The notes below the pieces were generated by a model, which had not been told where the DNA came from, did not search any database, and was given only the letters and a program-made list of their open reading frames with translations. The position numbers and the translations under genes were made by a program. A stretch of DNA of 64,000 nt from Paenibacillus daejeonensis DSM 15491 (lineage in GTDB: Bacteria > Bacillota > Bacilli > Paenibacillales > Paenibacillaceae), in assembly GCF_000378385.1 (NCBI RefSeq), contig NZ_KB899664.1, positions 1 through 64,000 on the forward strand, in the 5' to 3' direction. Shown one piece after another: positions 20,659 through 30,843 of the stretch. Each line of letters starts with the position of its first letter. Position 1 is the first letter of the stretch.

Positions 20659-22036
20659 CCTTCTCTCCTCCATTCATTGTTCCGGGCGCGGCAAGGCTGC
20701 CAACCTTGGAGAGCCAGGGGTAATCTTCTTCCTCTCGGAAACGTCGGGCCAGCCGTTCTGCCTTCGAGAGCGAGCTGCCTCCAGGGAGCACTCCCAGCTG
20801 CCTGAAACGGTCAAACAGGTTCTCCGGCCATTCACCCAAACCGGAAATGTTCAGCATATATTTGAAGTGGAGATAATCCGACTGCTCGATACGCTTCAGC
20901 ACATGGCTGCGCGCACGACGGACCACGTCTTGATCAAAAGAATAAGCCAAGGCTGAGAGATGACTCAGCTCAGAGATGAACTGGGCGCGCTGGCGGCGGA
21001 CCCGCTCATACCAGGGCAGACTGTCTTCAATATCCCGCTGCTCGCGGTAGCTCCAACTGATTAGGTGACCGAGAATATCTGCATCCTGAATCGCCATATT
21101 CATGCCCTCCCCGGCCATCGGATGGACATTGTGGGCAGCGTCGCCCATGATGGCGATATTGTGCCGGATGTAGCGATTCGCATTATGGCGGAACGGAATC
21201 ATCAATTGGATATCCTTCCACCGCTGAATTTCATCGACATAACCCTCCAGATCCGGACGCATCTCCCGATATTCCCGATAGAAGCGCTCCAGCCCCTCCC
21301 GGCGCATTTGCTTGAACTCCTCCGGCTTGATCAGGAAGACGGTCCGCACCTGTTGATCAGGCAACGGGAACAGGCCGAGGAAGCGGGAACCCTGTGAGAT
21401 GATGGTAGCTTCATCAAGCGTATCGGGTCGGCCGAAGGATACGGTGAGGAAGTGATGATTGTAGTCGGTGCGTTTGGCTACGGTGTTCATTTCCTCACGC
21501 ATTCGCGAGACCCGTCCCTCTGCACCGACGAAGAGATCAGCAGTAACCGTTAGCGGACCATCCGGTGTATCGACGGTGGCGGAGACAGCGCGGCCATCCG
21601 CATCACGATTCAGTCCGGTGAATGAACCAGGCTGAATCCAGCGGAAGGAAGGAAGCGCCTGCGCCTCATCCAGCAGCAGTTGCTTCAACTCTTCATGCGG
21701 ATGCATCAGGGCATAGTCGTAAGGGGAGGCCAGCTTGCCGTAATCGAAGACGATATCGCGAGAGCTCCGGCGGGGTTCGCCGTCAGGCGGAGGATCGACC
21801 GGCTGCTCCTGCATTCGAATCGTCCGAACGGTGAAGCTTTCTCGCCGCAGATGCCCCAGCAGACCTAAATTATCCAGAATTTTCAGACTTTTAGGTTGTA
21901 ATAATTCTCCCTTGTACATGAGACCTCCACCGGGACTCCGTTCAGCGACGACGGTATCAATGCCTTCCCTCGCCAGGATCAAACCCAGCGTCAGGCCGGC
22001 TACGCCGCCGCCGGATATGAATACCTGGCAGCGCAT
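20651..22036 (-). CDS. FAD-dependent monooxygenase (PHBH/UbiH type)
   Basis: A 461-residue flavoprotein hydroxylase. It has the N-terminal FAD-binding GGGVAGLTLGLILAREGI fold, a DLFVGAEGRVSRMRE segment at the DG-motif site, and the GDAAHNVHPMAGEGMNMAIQDA motif that binds the FAD ribityl chain. These are marks of the p-hydroxybenzoate hydroxylase family, which uses NAD(P)H and oxygen on aromatic or polyketide rings. It is first in a two-gene operon with a methyltransferase, a hydroxylate-then-methylate pairing common in small-molecule tailoring. No synthase for a scaffold is nearby, so the substrate is unknown. Confidence 0.88.
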   Translation of the reverse strand: MRCQVFISGGGVAGLTLGLILAREGIDTVVAERSPGGGLMYKGELLQPKSLKILDNLGLLGHLRRESFTVRTIRMQEQPVDPPPDGEPRRSSRDIVFDYGKLASPYDYALMHPHEELKQLLLDEAQALPSFRWIQPGSFTGLNRDADGRAVSATVDTPDGPLTVTADLFVGAEGRVSRMREEMNTVAKRTDYNHHFLTVSFGRPDTLDEATIISQGSRFLGLFPLPDQQVRTVFLIKPEEFKQMRREGLERFYREYREMRPDLEGYVDEIQRWKDIQLMIPFRHNANRYIRHNIAIMGDAAHNVHPMAGEGMNMAIQDADILGHLISWSYREQRDIEDSLPWYERVRRQRAQFISELSHLSALAYSFDQDVVRRARSHVLKRIEQSDYLHFKYMLNISGLGEWPENLFDRFRQLGVLPGGSSLSKAERLARRFREEEDYPWLSKVGSLAAPGTMNGGEKDA

Positions 22037-22125
22037 ATCGTTCCTCCTCCCTGATTATTCTGTTACGACATACATACCGCAATCTTGAGCGGTTGAAACG
22101 AGGGGTGGCGGCCAGGCAAGGCAAA

Positions 22126-22153
22126 CAGCCGCCCCGCGGCTGCGGGACGGCTG
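22126..22153 (-). terminator. motAB terminator
   Basis: On the minus strand CAGCCGTCCCGC pairs with GCGGGGCGGCTG, followed by TTTGCCTT. It sits 15 bases past the motB stop. Confidence 0.75.
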
Positions 22154-22167
22154 ACAAAGGGTACGTC

Positions 22168-22989
22168 TTATGGTGTTGTGGACGCCGTGGAAATTTCTTG
22201 CGTATTGTCCATATCAACATATTTGCGGATGATGGAAACTTCAACCCGGCGGTTCTTGGCCCGTCCTTCGACGGTCTCATTGGTAGCAATTGGTTGTTGC
22301 TCCCCCCGACCGACGGCGCTGAACCGTTCAGGCTCCAGACCGGGTACTGACAGGATGACACCAAGGAAACGGCTGGCGCGGGTCCCGCTGAGATCCCAGT
22401 TGGATTCGAATTGATACGTTGCGATAGGCTCGGTATCGGTATGGCCCGTTACGACCACTTCGTAATCGGGGTATTGCTGCAGCATCTTGCCGATGGCGAG
22501 TCCCAGCTCGCGCGACTCGTCCTTGACTGAGGCGCTGCCGGAGGCAAAGAGGGCGTTATCGCTGATTACGAGCATCAGCTGCGCCAGATTGAGCTGGGTC
22601 TCGAGCTGAGTGGTCAACCCATGATCACGAATGTACTCGTCGAGCTGGCGCTTGAGCTCCTCCAGATCCTCTTGCTCCTTTTGCATCAGTGCCTGACGCT
22701 GCTCCTCCACCGTGCGGTTCTCCGGTCCGTCGGAGGGCGCCTTGCCAGTCGGGAGATCCATCTGTGGGCCGGTACGTATAATCGCTGGCGAATCCAAGAC
22801 GCCGCTGCCGGTATTGAAGGCAATGGTGAAGGCTTCAGCCATTTCTTCGAATTTCTTGGCATCAACAGAACTCATGGAATATAGAACGATGAATAGCGCC
22901 AGCAGCAGCGTCATCAAGTCCGCGTAGGGAATCAGCCACGACTCGTCTGCATGTTCTTCGTGATCGTTATGCTTGTGCCGTTTGCTCAC
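22168..22989 (-). CDS. motB: Flagellar stator protein MotB
   Basis: Anchors the flagellar stator to peptidoglycan and carries the proton path. The 273-residue protein has a basic His-rich N-terminus, one TM helix with the essential aspartate (PYADLMTLLLALFIVLYSM, Asp24), a plug and linker region, and a C-terminal OmpA-like domain (VVVTGHTDTEPI, SNWDLSGTRASRF, GRGEQQPIATN, KNRRVEV). Asp with no sodium-type signature suggests a proton motor. Its start lies inside motA (23-base overlap), so the two are coupled. Confidence 0.96.
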   Translation of the reverse strand: MSKRHKHNDHEEHADESWLIPYADLMTLLLALFIVLYSMSSVDAKKFEEMAEAFTIAFNTGSGVLDSPAIIRTGPQMDLPTGKAPSDGPENRTVEEQRQALMQKEQEDLEELKRQLDEYIRDHGLTTQLETQLNLAQLMLVISDNALFASGSASVKDESRELGLAIGKMLQQYPDYEVVVTGHTDTEPIATYQFESNWDLSGTRASRFLGVILSVPGLEPERFSAVGRGEQQPIATNETVEGRAKNRRVEVSIIRKYVDMDNTQEISTASTTP

Positions 22990-23773
22990 TTACTGCACCT
23001 TCTTTCTCACTCAGCTGCAACCGCTCGGTCGGCGTGAGGAAGACAGACAGCTTCTGGCTGATTGCGATCGTGGACACGCCTGACTGGATAGACAGCAGTC
23101 CCTCGACCATCATCACCCGAATCTCCATCTCCCGCTTGGACAACCGCTTCAGCTTGTTGGCAATCGGATGCCAGAGTACGTAGCCGGTGAAGATACCGAG
23201 CAGGGTTGCGATAAAGGCAGCGGCGATCGCTGCGGCGAGTTTGTTCATATCACTCATATCTGCCAGGGCAGCGATCAGACCGATAACGGCCCCGAGTACC
23301 CCGAGCGTCGGTGCATACATCCCAGCCTGGGAGAAGAGCAAGGCACCGGCCTTATGGCGCTCCTCGGTAGCTGCAATATCTTCTAGCAGCACGTCACGCA
23401 CAAAATCCTGGTCGTTGCCGTCGATGATCATGCGCATGCCGTTGCGCAGAAACGGATCTTTAATATCGTCTACCTGCGTTTCCAGTGCCAGCAACCCTTC
23501 GCGGCGAGTGATGGTCGCCCAGTCCATGAAGAGCCGGATCAACTCACTGCGCGGTACCAGCTGTTGGGCGCTGAAGACCAGCTTGATTAGCTTGGGGAAC
23601 TTCTTGACTTCCGACATGGGGAAGCCTACGAACAGGGAAGCGGCCGTGCCGACGAGGATGATGACGAAGGCGGCAGGGTTGTATAGGTTAGAAAGCGGTG
23701 CATGCTTCAAGAACATCCCGCCCACGACAGCCACGATTCCAAGTCCAATACCGATAAGCGTTGATTTTTCCAT
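22967..23773 (-). CDS. motA: Flagellar stator protein MotA
   Basis: Forms the ion channel of the flagellar motor with MotB. The 268-residue protein has four TM segments (GIGLGIVAVVGGMFL, AAFVIILVGTAASLFVGF, and a pair in APTLGVLGAVIGLIAAL and LAAAIAAAFIATLLGIFTGYVLW) and the charged cytoplasmic loop with ETQVDDIKDPFLRNGMRMIIDG. ATG at 23773 (MEKSTLIGIGLG) follows GGGGTG; an in-frame ATG at 23812 has no site. A SigD-type promoter lies about 90 bases upstream. Confidence 0.96.
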   Translation of the reverse strand: MEKSTLIGIGLGIVAVVGGMFLKHAPLSNLYNPAAFVIILVGTAASLFVGFPMSEVKKFPKLIKLVFSAQQLVPRSELIRLFMDWATITRREGLLALETQVDDIKDPFLRNGMRMIIDGNDQDFVRDVLLEDIAATEERHKAGALLFSQAGMYAPTLGVLGAVIGLIAALADMSDMNKLAAAIAAAFIATLLGIFTGYVLWHPIANKLKRLSKREMEIRVMMVEGLLSIQSGVSTIAISQKLSVFLTPTERLQLSEKEGAVSEQTAQA

Positions 23774-23861
23774 AAGACACCCCGTCCAGAGAATATGTAG
23801 GAGAGCGAACAACAGCCAAACTGGATGCTTCTGATCGTATTCGACAACACTCTCTATCTAT

Positions 23862-23888
23862 ATATCGACAAAAAGGGGATTGAGATTA
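23862..23888 (-). promoter_or_regulatory. SigD-type motility promoter for motAB
   Basis: Read on the minus strand: TAAT, 15 bases, GTCGATAT. The Bacillus SigD consensus is TAAA-N15-GCCGATAT, so 3 of 4 and 7 of 8 positions match with exact spacing. It faces motA. Confidence 0.7.
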
Positions 23889-23978
23889 GAGGTAAACGTC
23901 TGATTTGTGAGCGAAACGTGCATAAATAAACTATAATGGCTGTATACAGCTGTAATTAAGGAAGGTGGAGAAGCGCAA

Positions 23979-24272
23979 ATGGGCGTTAAGCATGCCAGAG
24001 AATATGCCGACATCCTCTCAGAACTGACCGATGCGGTGGGTGCAATCGACAATAGTTATGAATTTTTTGATATGTCTCAGGAGGATTGGGTCGCGCTGGG
24101 CGAGGGGGAGCGCAAGGAAGTGATGGAGGCGCTCGCGGACGATGTGTTCTACGGACTTGGCGAGCAGGAGAGCATCCAGGTGGGTTCAGGTACGATTACG
24201 CATCGGCCCAAATTCCATGTGATTGAAGTAGCGGTCGACGGCACTGAGGTTCGAATCGTCCGATTGGTGTAA
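23979..24272 (+). CDS. Unknown small acidic protein
   Basis: A 97-residue soluble protein I do not recognise. The N-terminal two thirds is helical and acidic (LSELTDAVGAIDNSYEFFDM, ALGEGERKEVMEALADDVFY), and the C-terminus forms strands (HRPKFHVIEVAVDGTEVRIV). The ribosome site GAAGGTGGAG precedes ATG, and TATAAT at 23932 is a possible -10 box. It is divergent from motAB and 55 bases before phhB. No functional claim. Confidence 0.7.
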   Translation: MGVKHAREYADILSELTDAVGAIDNSYEFFDMSQEDWVALGEGERKEVMEALADDVFYGLGEQESIQVGSGTITHRPKFHVIEVAVDGTEVRIVRLV

Positions 24273-24327
24273 TGAGGAATAGGCGGCAGGAGTGCCGCCT
24301 AACATTCCTATCTATGGAGGCGATCCT

Positions 24328-24615
24328 ATGGCACCGAAAAAGCTGAGTGAACAGGAGCTGGAGACTGGCATGGCCAGCCTGCCAGAATGGCGGCGCGAGG
24401 GCGACTGGATGGAACGGACCTGGGAGCGGCCGTCTTTTCCCGAGGCGGTGCAGGCTGTTGGTGAGATTGCGGCTATCGCGGAAGCGATGCAGCATCACCC
24501 ACAAATCATCATTGATTATAAGAAGCTTACGCTGCGTTTGACGACGCATGACGCCAGCGGACTGACTGCGCTTGATCTGGAAGCGGCCGGTCGTTTTGAT
24601 GCTGCCCTGCAATAG
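24328..24615 (+). CDS. phhB: Pterin-4a-carbinolamine dehydratase
   Basis: Dehydrates 4a-hydroxytetrahydropterin, recycling the cofactor of aromatic amino acid hydroxylases; in many bacteria it also serves folate or molybdopterin chemistry. The 95-residue product has the full family signature: MQHHPQIIIDYKKLTLRLTT followed by HDASGLTALDLEAA, including the catalytic histidines. ATG at 24328 follows GGAGG at 24316. No phenylalanine hydroxylase is near. Confidence 0.92.
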   Translation: MAPKKLSEQELETGMASLPEWRREGDWMERTWERPSFPEAVQAVGEIAAIAEAMQHHPQIIIDYKKLTLRLTTHDASGLTALDLEAAGRFDAALQ

Positions 24616-24726
24616 ATATTCCTGAATTTGGCTTACAGACGCTTTACAATCCCGGTTCTCTCCCTTACAATCGTATCATAATAAGATGTCAAATTAGTTG
24701 ACATTTCAGTGGCTGAGGGAGAGCGC

Positions 24727-25953
24727 ATGTACAACTACGTGGACAACCAACCAATACCCGTCACTCCATCCGAACAAGAAGCCGTGGCTTGCTATCAGCC
24801 GGTGCTAGCTCTCGATACCCGCCAAATTGTCGGCTATGAGGTGTTGGGACGACGGCAGAGGGTGGGGCGTCTGGAGACGCTCGGACCTTTCTTCACCGAC
24901 CCCCGTGTGCCGGCAGCCGATCAGATTCGAATTGACCGACATATCCGTGAGCAGGCATTGGCCACGCTCAGCCGGACAGACGATACGTCGCTGCTATTCC
25001 TTAACTTGAAGCCTTCCTGGATGTATCAATCGTTTCAGGAAACTGGAGAGTTGCTGACGCTTCAGCTGCTGAAGCGATATGGTGTTGATCCCGCACGGAT
25101 TGTCATTGAAGTGACGGAAGAGGCTTTTCGGGGATCGATGGTTTCGCTGAGTGAAGTCATTGATGTCTATCGGCAGGCCGGCTGCCAGATCGCGATAGAT
25201 GACGTCGGGACAGGCTTCAACAATGCCGACCGAATTGCGCAGATCGGACCCAGCCTGCTCAAGGTGGATATTCACGTCATGAAGAAGAGCGCCAGTCACA
25301 GCGGGTACTTTGGCGTCCTGCGCTCGTTCTCTACGTTAGCCGAGCAGATCGGGGCCTCCCTTCTCATCGAAGGTGTAGAGACCCGGGAAGACCTGCAGCG
25401 GGCGGTCGAGATTGGGGCTCGTTATGTCCAGGGGTATCTGTTCGCTCCGGCAGAGCCTGCCTTCCGGGCGGCTGACAGCTACTCGGTGCTGATCGAGGAG
25501 GAGCTGCATGCCCACAGGCAGCGTCTCTATTCGGTCGAGCATTACTGGCAGTCGCAGAGCTGCCTCTTGCAGGAACTGGTGGACCGGACCGCGGGGGTGG
25601 CGGATGGGAGCCTTCCGGATGATACGGGCATCGAGCGCCTGCTGGACGGCCTGGATGATAGCTGTATCCGGGTCTACATCTGCCAGGAGAGTGGACTGCA
25701 GCTCTCTTCCAATTACAGGCGCGAAGAGACCGGATGGTGCAGACAGACCCAGTACCAGGGCGCCAATTGGAGCTGGCGTCCGTACTTCATCGCCAGTCTG
25801 CTGGCGATGAAACGCCGGGGCGAGGCCGGCGTCTCGCTCACATATACCGATCTGGAGACCAAGATGCGGATCCGCTCGGTCTCCATCCAGCTCGGCGAAG
25901 GCCGCGTCCTGTTCGTAGACATGCTGGACCCGACAGCGGTGCACGGGGGCTGA
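24727..25953 (+). CDS. ykuI: EAL-domain protein, YkuI type
   Basis: A 408-residue protein with an N-terminal EAL domain (about 20-255) and a C-terminal Cache-like YkuI_C domain (about 270-400, GANWSWRPYFIASLLAM and YTDLETKMRIRSVSI). EAL enzymes cut c-di-GMP. The metal and catalytic residues are largely present: E in GYEVLGR, N in LFLNLKP, E in VIEVTEE, DD in IAIDDVGTG, K in LLKVDIH, E in IEGVET, Q in VQGYLFAP. The same layout is known for B. subtilis YkuI, which binds c-di-GMP but showed weak or no hydrolysis, so activity is uncertain. ATG at 24727 follows GAGGGAGAG. Confidence 0.88.
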   Translation: MYNYVDNQPIPVTPSEQEAVACYQPVLALDTRQIVGYEVLGRRQRVGRLETLGPFFTDPRVPAADQIRIDRHIREQALATLSRTDDTSLLFLNLKPSWMYQSFQETGELLTLQLLKRYGVDPARIVIEVTEEAFRGSMVSLSEVIDVYRQAGCQIAIDDVGTGFNNADRIAQIGPSLLKVDIHVMKKSASHSGYFGVLRSFSTLAEQIGASLLIEGVETREDLQRAVEIGARYVQGYLFAPAEPAFRAADSYSVLIEEELHAHRQRLYSVEHYWQSQSCLLQELVDRTAGVADGSLPDDTGIERLLDGLDDSCIRVYICQESGLQLSSNYRREETGWCRQTQYQGANWSWRPYFIASLLAMKRRGEAGVSLTYTDLETKMRIRSVSIQLGEGRVLFVDMLDPTAVHGG

Positions 25954-25974
25954 CGCGGGCGTACAGCGTGTGAG

Positions 25975-26230
25975 GCGGTGCGCGTGGGGCAGTGTCGGCT
26001 CACATCGCGGCCTGAGGCCAGCGTCGTAGCCCGTTGCTAGCGTAGCGTGGTAGCTGTGGCGTGGGCACGCAGGTGGAGCGGTGCGTGTGGGGCAGTGCGG
26101 CACACGTCGCAGCCTAGGGCCAGCGTCGTAGCCCGTCGCTAGCGTAGCGTGGTAGCTGTGGCGTGTGCACGCAGGTGGAGCGGTGCGTGTGGGGTAATGC
26201 AGCTGGGGCCAGCGTCGTAGCTGGGCGGCC
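25975..26230. repeat. 103-base GC-rich tandem repeat, about 2.5 copies
   Basis: Each unit begins GCGGTGCG(C/T)GTGGGG and runs through AGCGTCGTAGCCCGT and GCTAGCGTAGCGTGGTAGCT to GCAGGTGGA. Copies start at 25975, 26078 and 26180; the third is partial. The period of 102-103 is not a multiple of three, which argues against coding. Confidence 0.8.
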
Positions 26231-26529
26231 CGCATCGCGGCCAAGGTGGCTGGCGGTGCAGCGATGCTGGGGGAGCGTTTCGGCAGAGGGAACTTGCGCT
26301 GCAACCAGCGCCGCAACTGAGGCGTCCAGCGACGTAGCCTGGCGGCTAGCGTGGCAGCTGTGGCGTGGGCACCGCGTGGCTCGTCGGCTAGCGTCGCAGC
26401 TGTGGCGTTCGGCGCGCACGTGCGAAGGATGGGGGAGCTTGCAGGAAGAGTATCGATTAATTGCCAATCCCAGTTGGAACGTGCTAACGGACACATACGC
26501 GCTTATTAGCTCTAAAACTAGAAATTTTG

Positions 26530-27071
26530 TAACGGCCACCACAGCCGCTATTTCGCCTAAATCGAGTCACTTTGAATTCTAACGGCCACCAGCGCAGTTA
26601 TTGGAGGGTTTTCGAGGCTCCAACGGTCTGTTTGGCCACAATAGGCGCATATATGGCCGTTAGAAATGATGAGCTACCTTTTCAGGGCAAATAAGCGCAT
26701 ATATGGCCATTAGCCGGGAGGGCAGCAAGGACGCGCAGGGTAGGCGACGCCTAGCAGTAGGTCGGCGGCTGGACAACCACCCTCCTCTGCTCTAACGGCC
26801 ACCACAGCCGCTATTTCGCCCAAATCGAGTCACTTTGAATTCTAACGGCCACCAGCGCAGTTATTGGAGGGTTTTCGAGGCTCCAACGGTCTGTTTGGCC
26901 ACAATAGGCGCATATATGGCCGTTAGAAATGAGAGCTACCTTTTCAGGGCAAATAAGCGTATATATGGCCGTTAGCTGGGAGGACAGGGAGGACGCGCAG
27001 GGCAGCAAGGACGCGCAGGGTAGGAGGCGACGCCTAGCAGTAGGTCGGCGGCTGGACAACCACCTTCTCTG
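26530..27071. repeat. 263-base tandem duplication of a motif cluster
   Basis: Copy 1 is 26530-26792, copy 2 is 26793-27071. They are nearly identical apart from a few substitutions and a small expansion of GGACGCGCAGGG in copy 2. Each copy contains four versions of a motif of about 24 bases, two as CTAACGGCCA...TTATT and two inverted as AATA(A/G)GCG...GCCGTTAG. A ninth copy lies just before, near 26485-26508. Confidence 0.85.
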
Positions 27072-27336
27072 TGATAGGCGATACCGATACAGCTTCAATC
27101 GACGCTCTCGCAGGAAGCACTTAGCGGCCTATTTTGGCCTACTCGTGGTTGTAACGCTTGCCACGAAGCGTTAAAGGCAAAAAAACGGCCGCTAAGGTCA
27201 GATGGCAAGCGTAAGAATGATAATGGGGCCGAAAAAGATCAAATAAGCTGTGTGGCAGGCGTTAGAGCTGTGATGCGACGGAGAAAGTAGGATTGAGGAA
27301 TATATGTTCCGCTATATCCCGTATCTTAGCTGGATT

Positions 27337-27370
27337 CGAGATAAAGGGGCGCTTATTTTCCCTTATCTCG
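27337..27370. repeat. Palindromic intergenic motif
   Basis: CGAGATAAAGGG and CCCTTATCTCG are arms around a GCGCTTATTTT centre. Related single-arm copies lie near 27403-27431 and 27453-27481. There is no T run, so it is not a clear terminator. Confidence 0.6.
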
Positions 27371-28197
27371 CTGGTAACCATTGGTTAGTTGTGCCACATT
27401 CGAGAATAAGGGAACAAATGCGGCGTATCATCTCCTAAAGTCCCTCTAGGCCTGGAATAAAGGAAAATAAGTGGCGTATCGCAAGGCTCGGGAGGGCTGA
27501 GGTTGGGTTTGTGGAGGTTAGCGAAGGTTAGCGAAGGTTAGCCAAGGCTCATGAGACCTCAGATTACTTCGGATTGGCCTGTGCTAGCGTATCTTTGAGA
27601 ATCCTCCGGAAACCTCGCTCTAGTTCGAGTGCTTCTCTGGAAAACCCCGGCATTTTTGCGCATCTCCATAGTCCTTTGGCATTCTCACAAACCCTAGTCT
27701 AACCTTGTCCATTCCCTACATTCACACGTATCCTCGCGGACCAACCTGCAGTACCTTGCATCTACACGTTTCTTTGTACACCCACCTGCATTCTCTACCT
27801 TTTGAACTCTCTAGCAACCTTGGAATCACTGGACGTATCCTCGCCCACCATCGGCGTTATCCAGCAATCTCGCGTTCTCATGTAGGCTCCGAAATGCTCG
27901 CGCACTTCTGGCATACCGTGATAACTTCGCAAATACTTGCGCATCCTTCAGCAGCCTCGTGCACCCTCGGCATTGCCCGGCATACCATCAGCTCATATAC
28001 TCGAGCACCCTCGGGATAACCCATCCTCCACACCAAGCCGCATGAACCCCCATGATTCGCGACGAAGCTCGCCGCTTTAAGGTCCCCCGATGACACGTGC
28101 CGCATCACGCAGCTTGCGGAACCAACTGACATCGTAGGCTCTCACCCACAAGACGGCAGCAGCCGTTTCATCGTCTTTTCCCCGTCATGATTTTCTC

Positions 28198-29625
<1,428 letters not shown>

Positions 29626-29704
29626 TCATGGATTTTATCGAATCTAACATGGAATAGCTAATAAAAAAAATTTATCGCCCGGCCAAGAAAATTAAATGGC
29701 ACCG

Positions 29705-29738
29705 GAAAAAGCCTTGCCACTCATAGGTGACAAGGCTT
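29705..29738 (-). terminator. ddh terminator
   Basis: On the minus strand AGCCTTGTCACC pairs with GGCAAGGCT around TATGAGT, followed by TTTTTCC. It separates ddh from gdhA. Confidence 0.85.
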
Positions 29739-29787
29739 GTAAGCATGGGAAAAGTTTTTTTGAAAAGAGACGATTCTCGGCTTCGAT

Positions 29788-30771
29788 TTACAGCAAATCG
29801 CGGCGCAGCTCTTCTGGTGACTTAGGGGACAGGTAGCCCAGCGCGATATCAAATACGGTACGTGCACCCGTCTGACCTTCGCGGTGCAGACGGTAGGCTG
29901 CTCTCGCATAGGCGACAAGCACACTTGCTGTGAATTCTGGATTGCTGTCTAGCTTCAGTCCAAACTCAATAATCTGACGGTTGCCTTCGCCAGTCACGCC
30001 ACTGCGAATGACGAAGCCGCCATGCGGCATGCCGCTGTGCTCCTCACGCAGCTGCTCCTCCGAGATGAAGTCGACTGTCGTGTCATAATCCGCAAAATAG
30101 TTCGGCATATTCACGATCGTCTCGCGAATTTGCGCTTGGTCTGCGCCTTCCTCGGCTACGACATAGCATGCGCGCAAATGCTTGGCGCGGGTCGGCAGTT
30201 CTGGCGTCTCACCAGAACGGATGCGGTCGATCACCTCTTGCTGTGGCACAGTATACTGAACGCCGGCCTTCACGCCAGGCACGCGGCGGATGGCATCGGA
30301 GTGGCCTTGGCTGACGCCTTTGCCCCAGAACGTGTACTCTTTGCCTTCAGGCAGAATGGACTGGGCCAACAGACGGTTCATGGAGAACAGGCCCGGGTCC
30401 CAGCCGGTAGAGATGACGCTGATGGTATCCGCACGCTTGGCCGCAGCATCCACACTATCATAGAACGCCGGGATGTTGGCATGCGTGTCGAAGCTGTCGA
30501 CGGTATTGAACATCGACGCGATGACCGGGGTTTGCTCCGGCAGGTCTGTTGCCGAACCGCCACAGAGGATCATAACATCGATGATGCCTTTATATTGTTC
30601 AGCTGCCGAGATGGATTCGAATTTAATGCTGCTATCTTGACCTACCTGGGATGGCTCACGGCGGGTAAATACCGCTACCAGTTCCAGGTCCGGGTTTTGA
30701 GTGATGGCCTTTTGAACGCCTTTTCCTAAGTTGCCGTAGCCTACGATACCGACTTTGATCGTGGTTGTCAT
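29788..30771 (-). CDS. ddh: meso-Diaminopimelate dehydrogenase
   Basis: Makes meso-diaminopimelate in one NADPH-dependent step from tetrahydrodipicolinate and ammonium, bypassing the acylated DAP route; the product goes to peptidoglycan and lysine. The 327-residue enzyme has an N-terminal Rossmann motif VGIVGYGNLGKGV and the family-specific FWGKGVSQGHSDAIRRVPGV block. ATG at 30771 follows GGAGGACGAC; the frame extends to 30804 without a site. A terminator follows, so it is probably monocistronic. Confidence 0.95.
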   Translation of the reverse strand: MTTTIKVGIVGYGNLGKGVQKAITQNPDLELVAVFTRREPSQVGQDSSIKFESISAAEQYKGIIDVMILCGGSATDLPEQTPVIASMFNTVDSFDTHANIPAFYDSVDAAAKRADTISVISTGWDPGLFSMNRLLAQSILPEGKEYTFWGKGVSQGHSDAIRRVPGVKAGVQYTVPQQEVIDRIRSGETPELPTRAKHLRACYVVAEEGADQAQIRETIVNMPNYFADYDTTVDFISEEQLREEHSGMPHGGFVIRSGVTGEGNRQIIEFGLKLDSNPEFTASVLVAYARAAYRLHREGQTGARTVFDIALGYLSPKSPEELRRDLL

Positions 30772-30843
30772 GTCGTCCTCCTTGGGAATAAAAAATTGTG
30801 ACAAGCTCTCCCCTAAGTATAAGGATGTTACATGAAATGTAAA

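Larger units (their letters stand above)
25954..28197. other. Gene-free repeat island between ykuI and gdhA
   Basis: About 2.2 kb with no credible gene. It holds, in order: a GC-rich 103-base tandem repeat; a 263-base tandem duplication built from short TAACGGCC/GCGCTTATT motifs; a stretch (27100-27480) of further short inverted motifs; a tandem GGTTAGCGAA (27516-27547); and an unstructured stretch to 28197 with loosely repeated CCTCGGCAT-like words. Long open frames over the GC-rich part show low-complexity Arg/Ala/Thr/Pro products and are artefacts of the repeat. Confidence 0.7.

Noticed and set aside
25336-26496. A 386-codon open frame on the minus strand
   Set aside because: It runs antisense to ykuI and through the GC-rich tandem repeat, its product is low-complexity Arg/Ala/Thr/Pro, and it has no ribosome site.
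26530-27071. Possible CRISPR array
   Set aside because: The repeats are imperfect, occur in both orientations and at irregular spacing, spacers are repeated rather than unique, and no cas gene is in the window.
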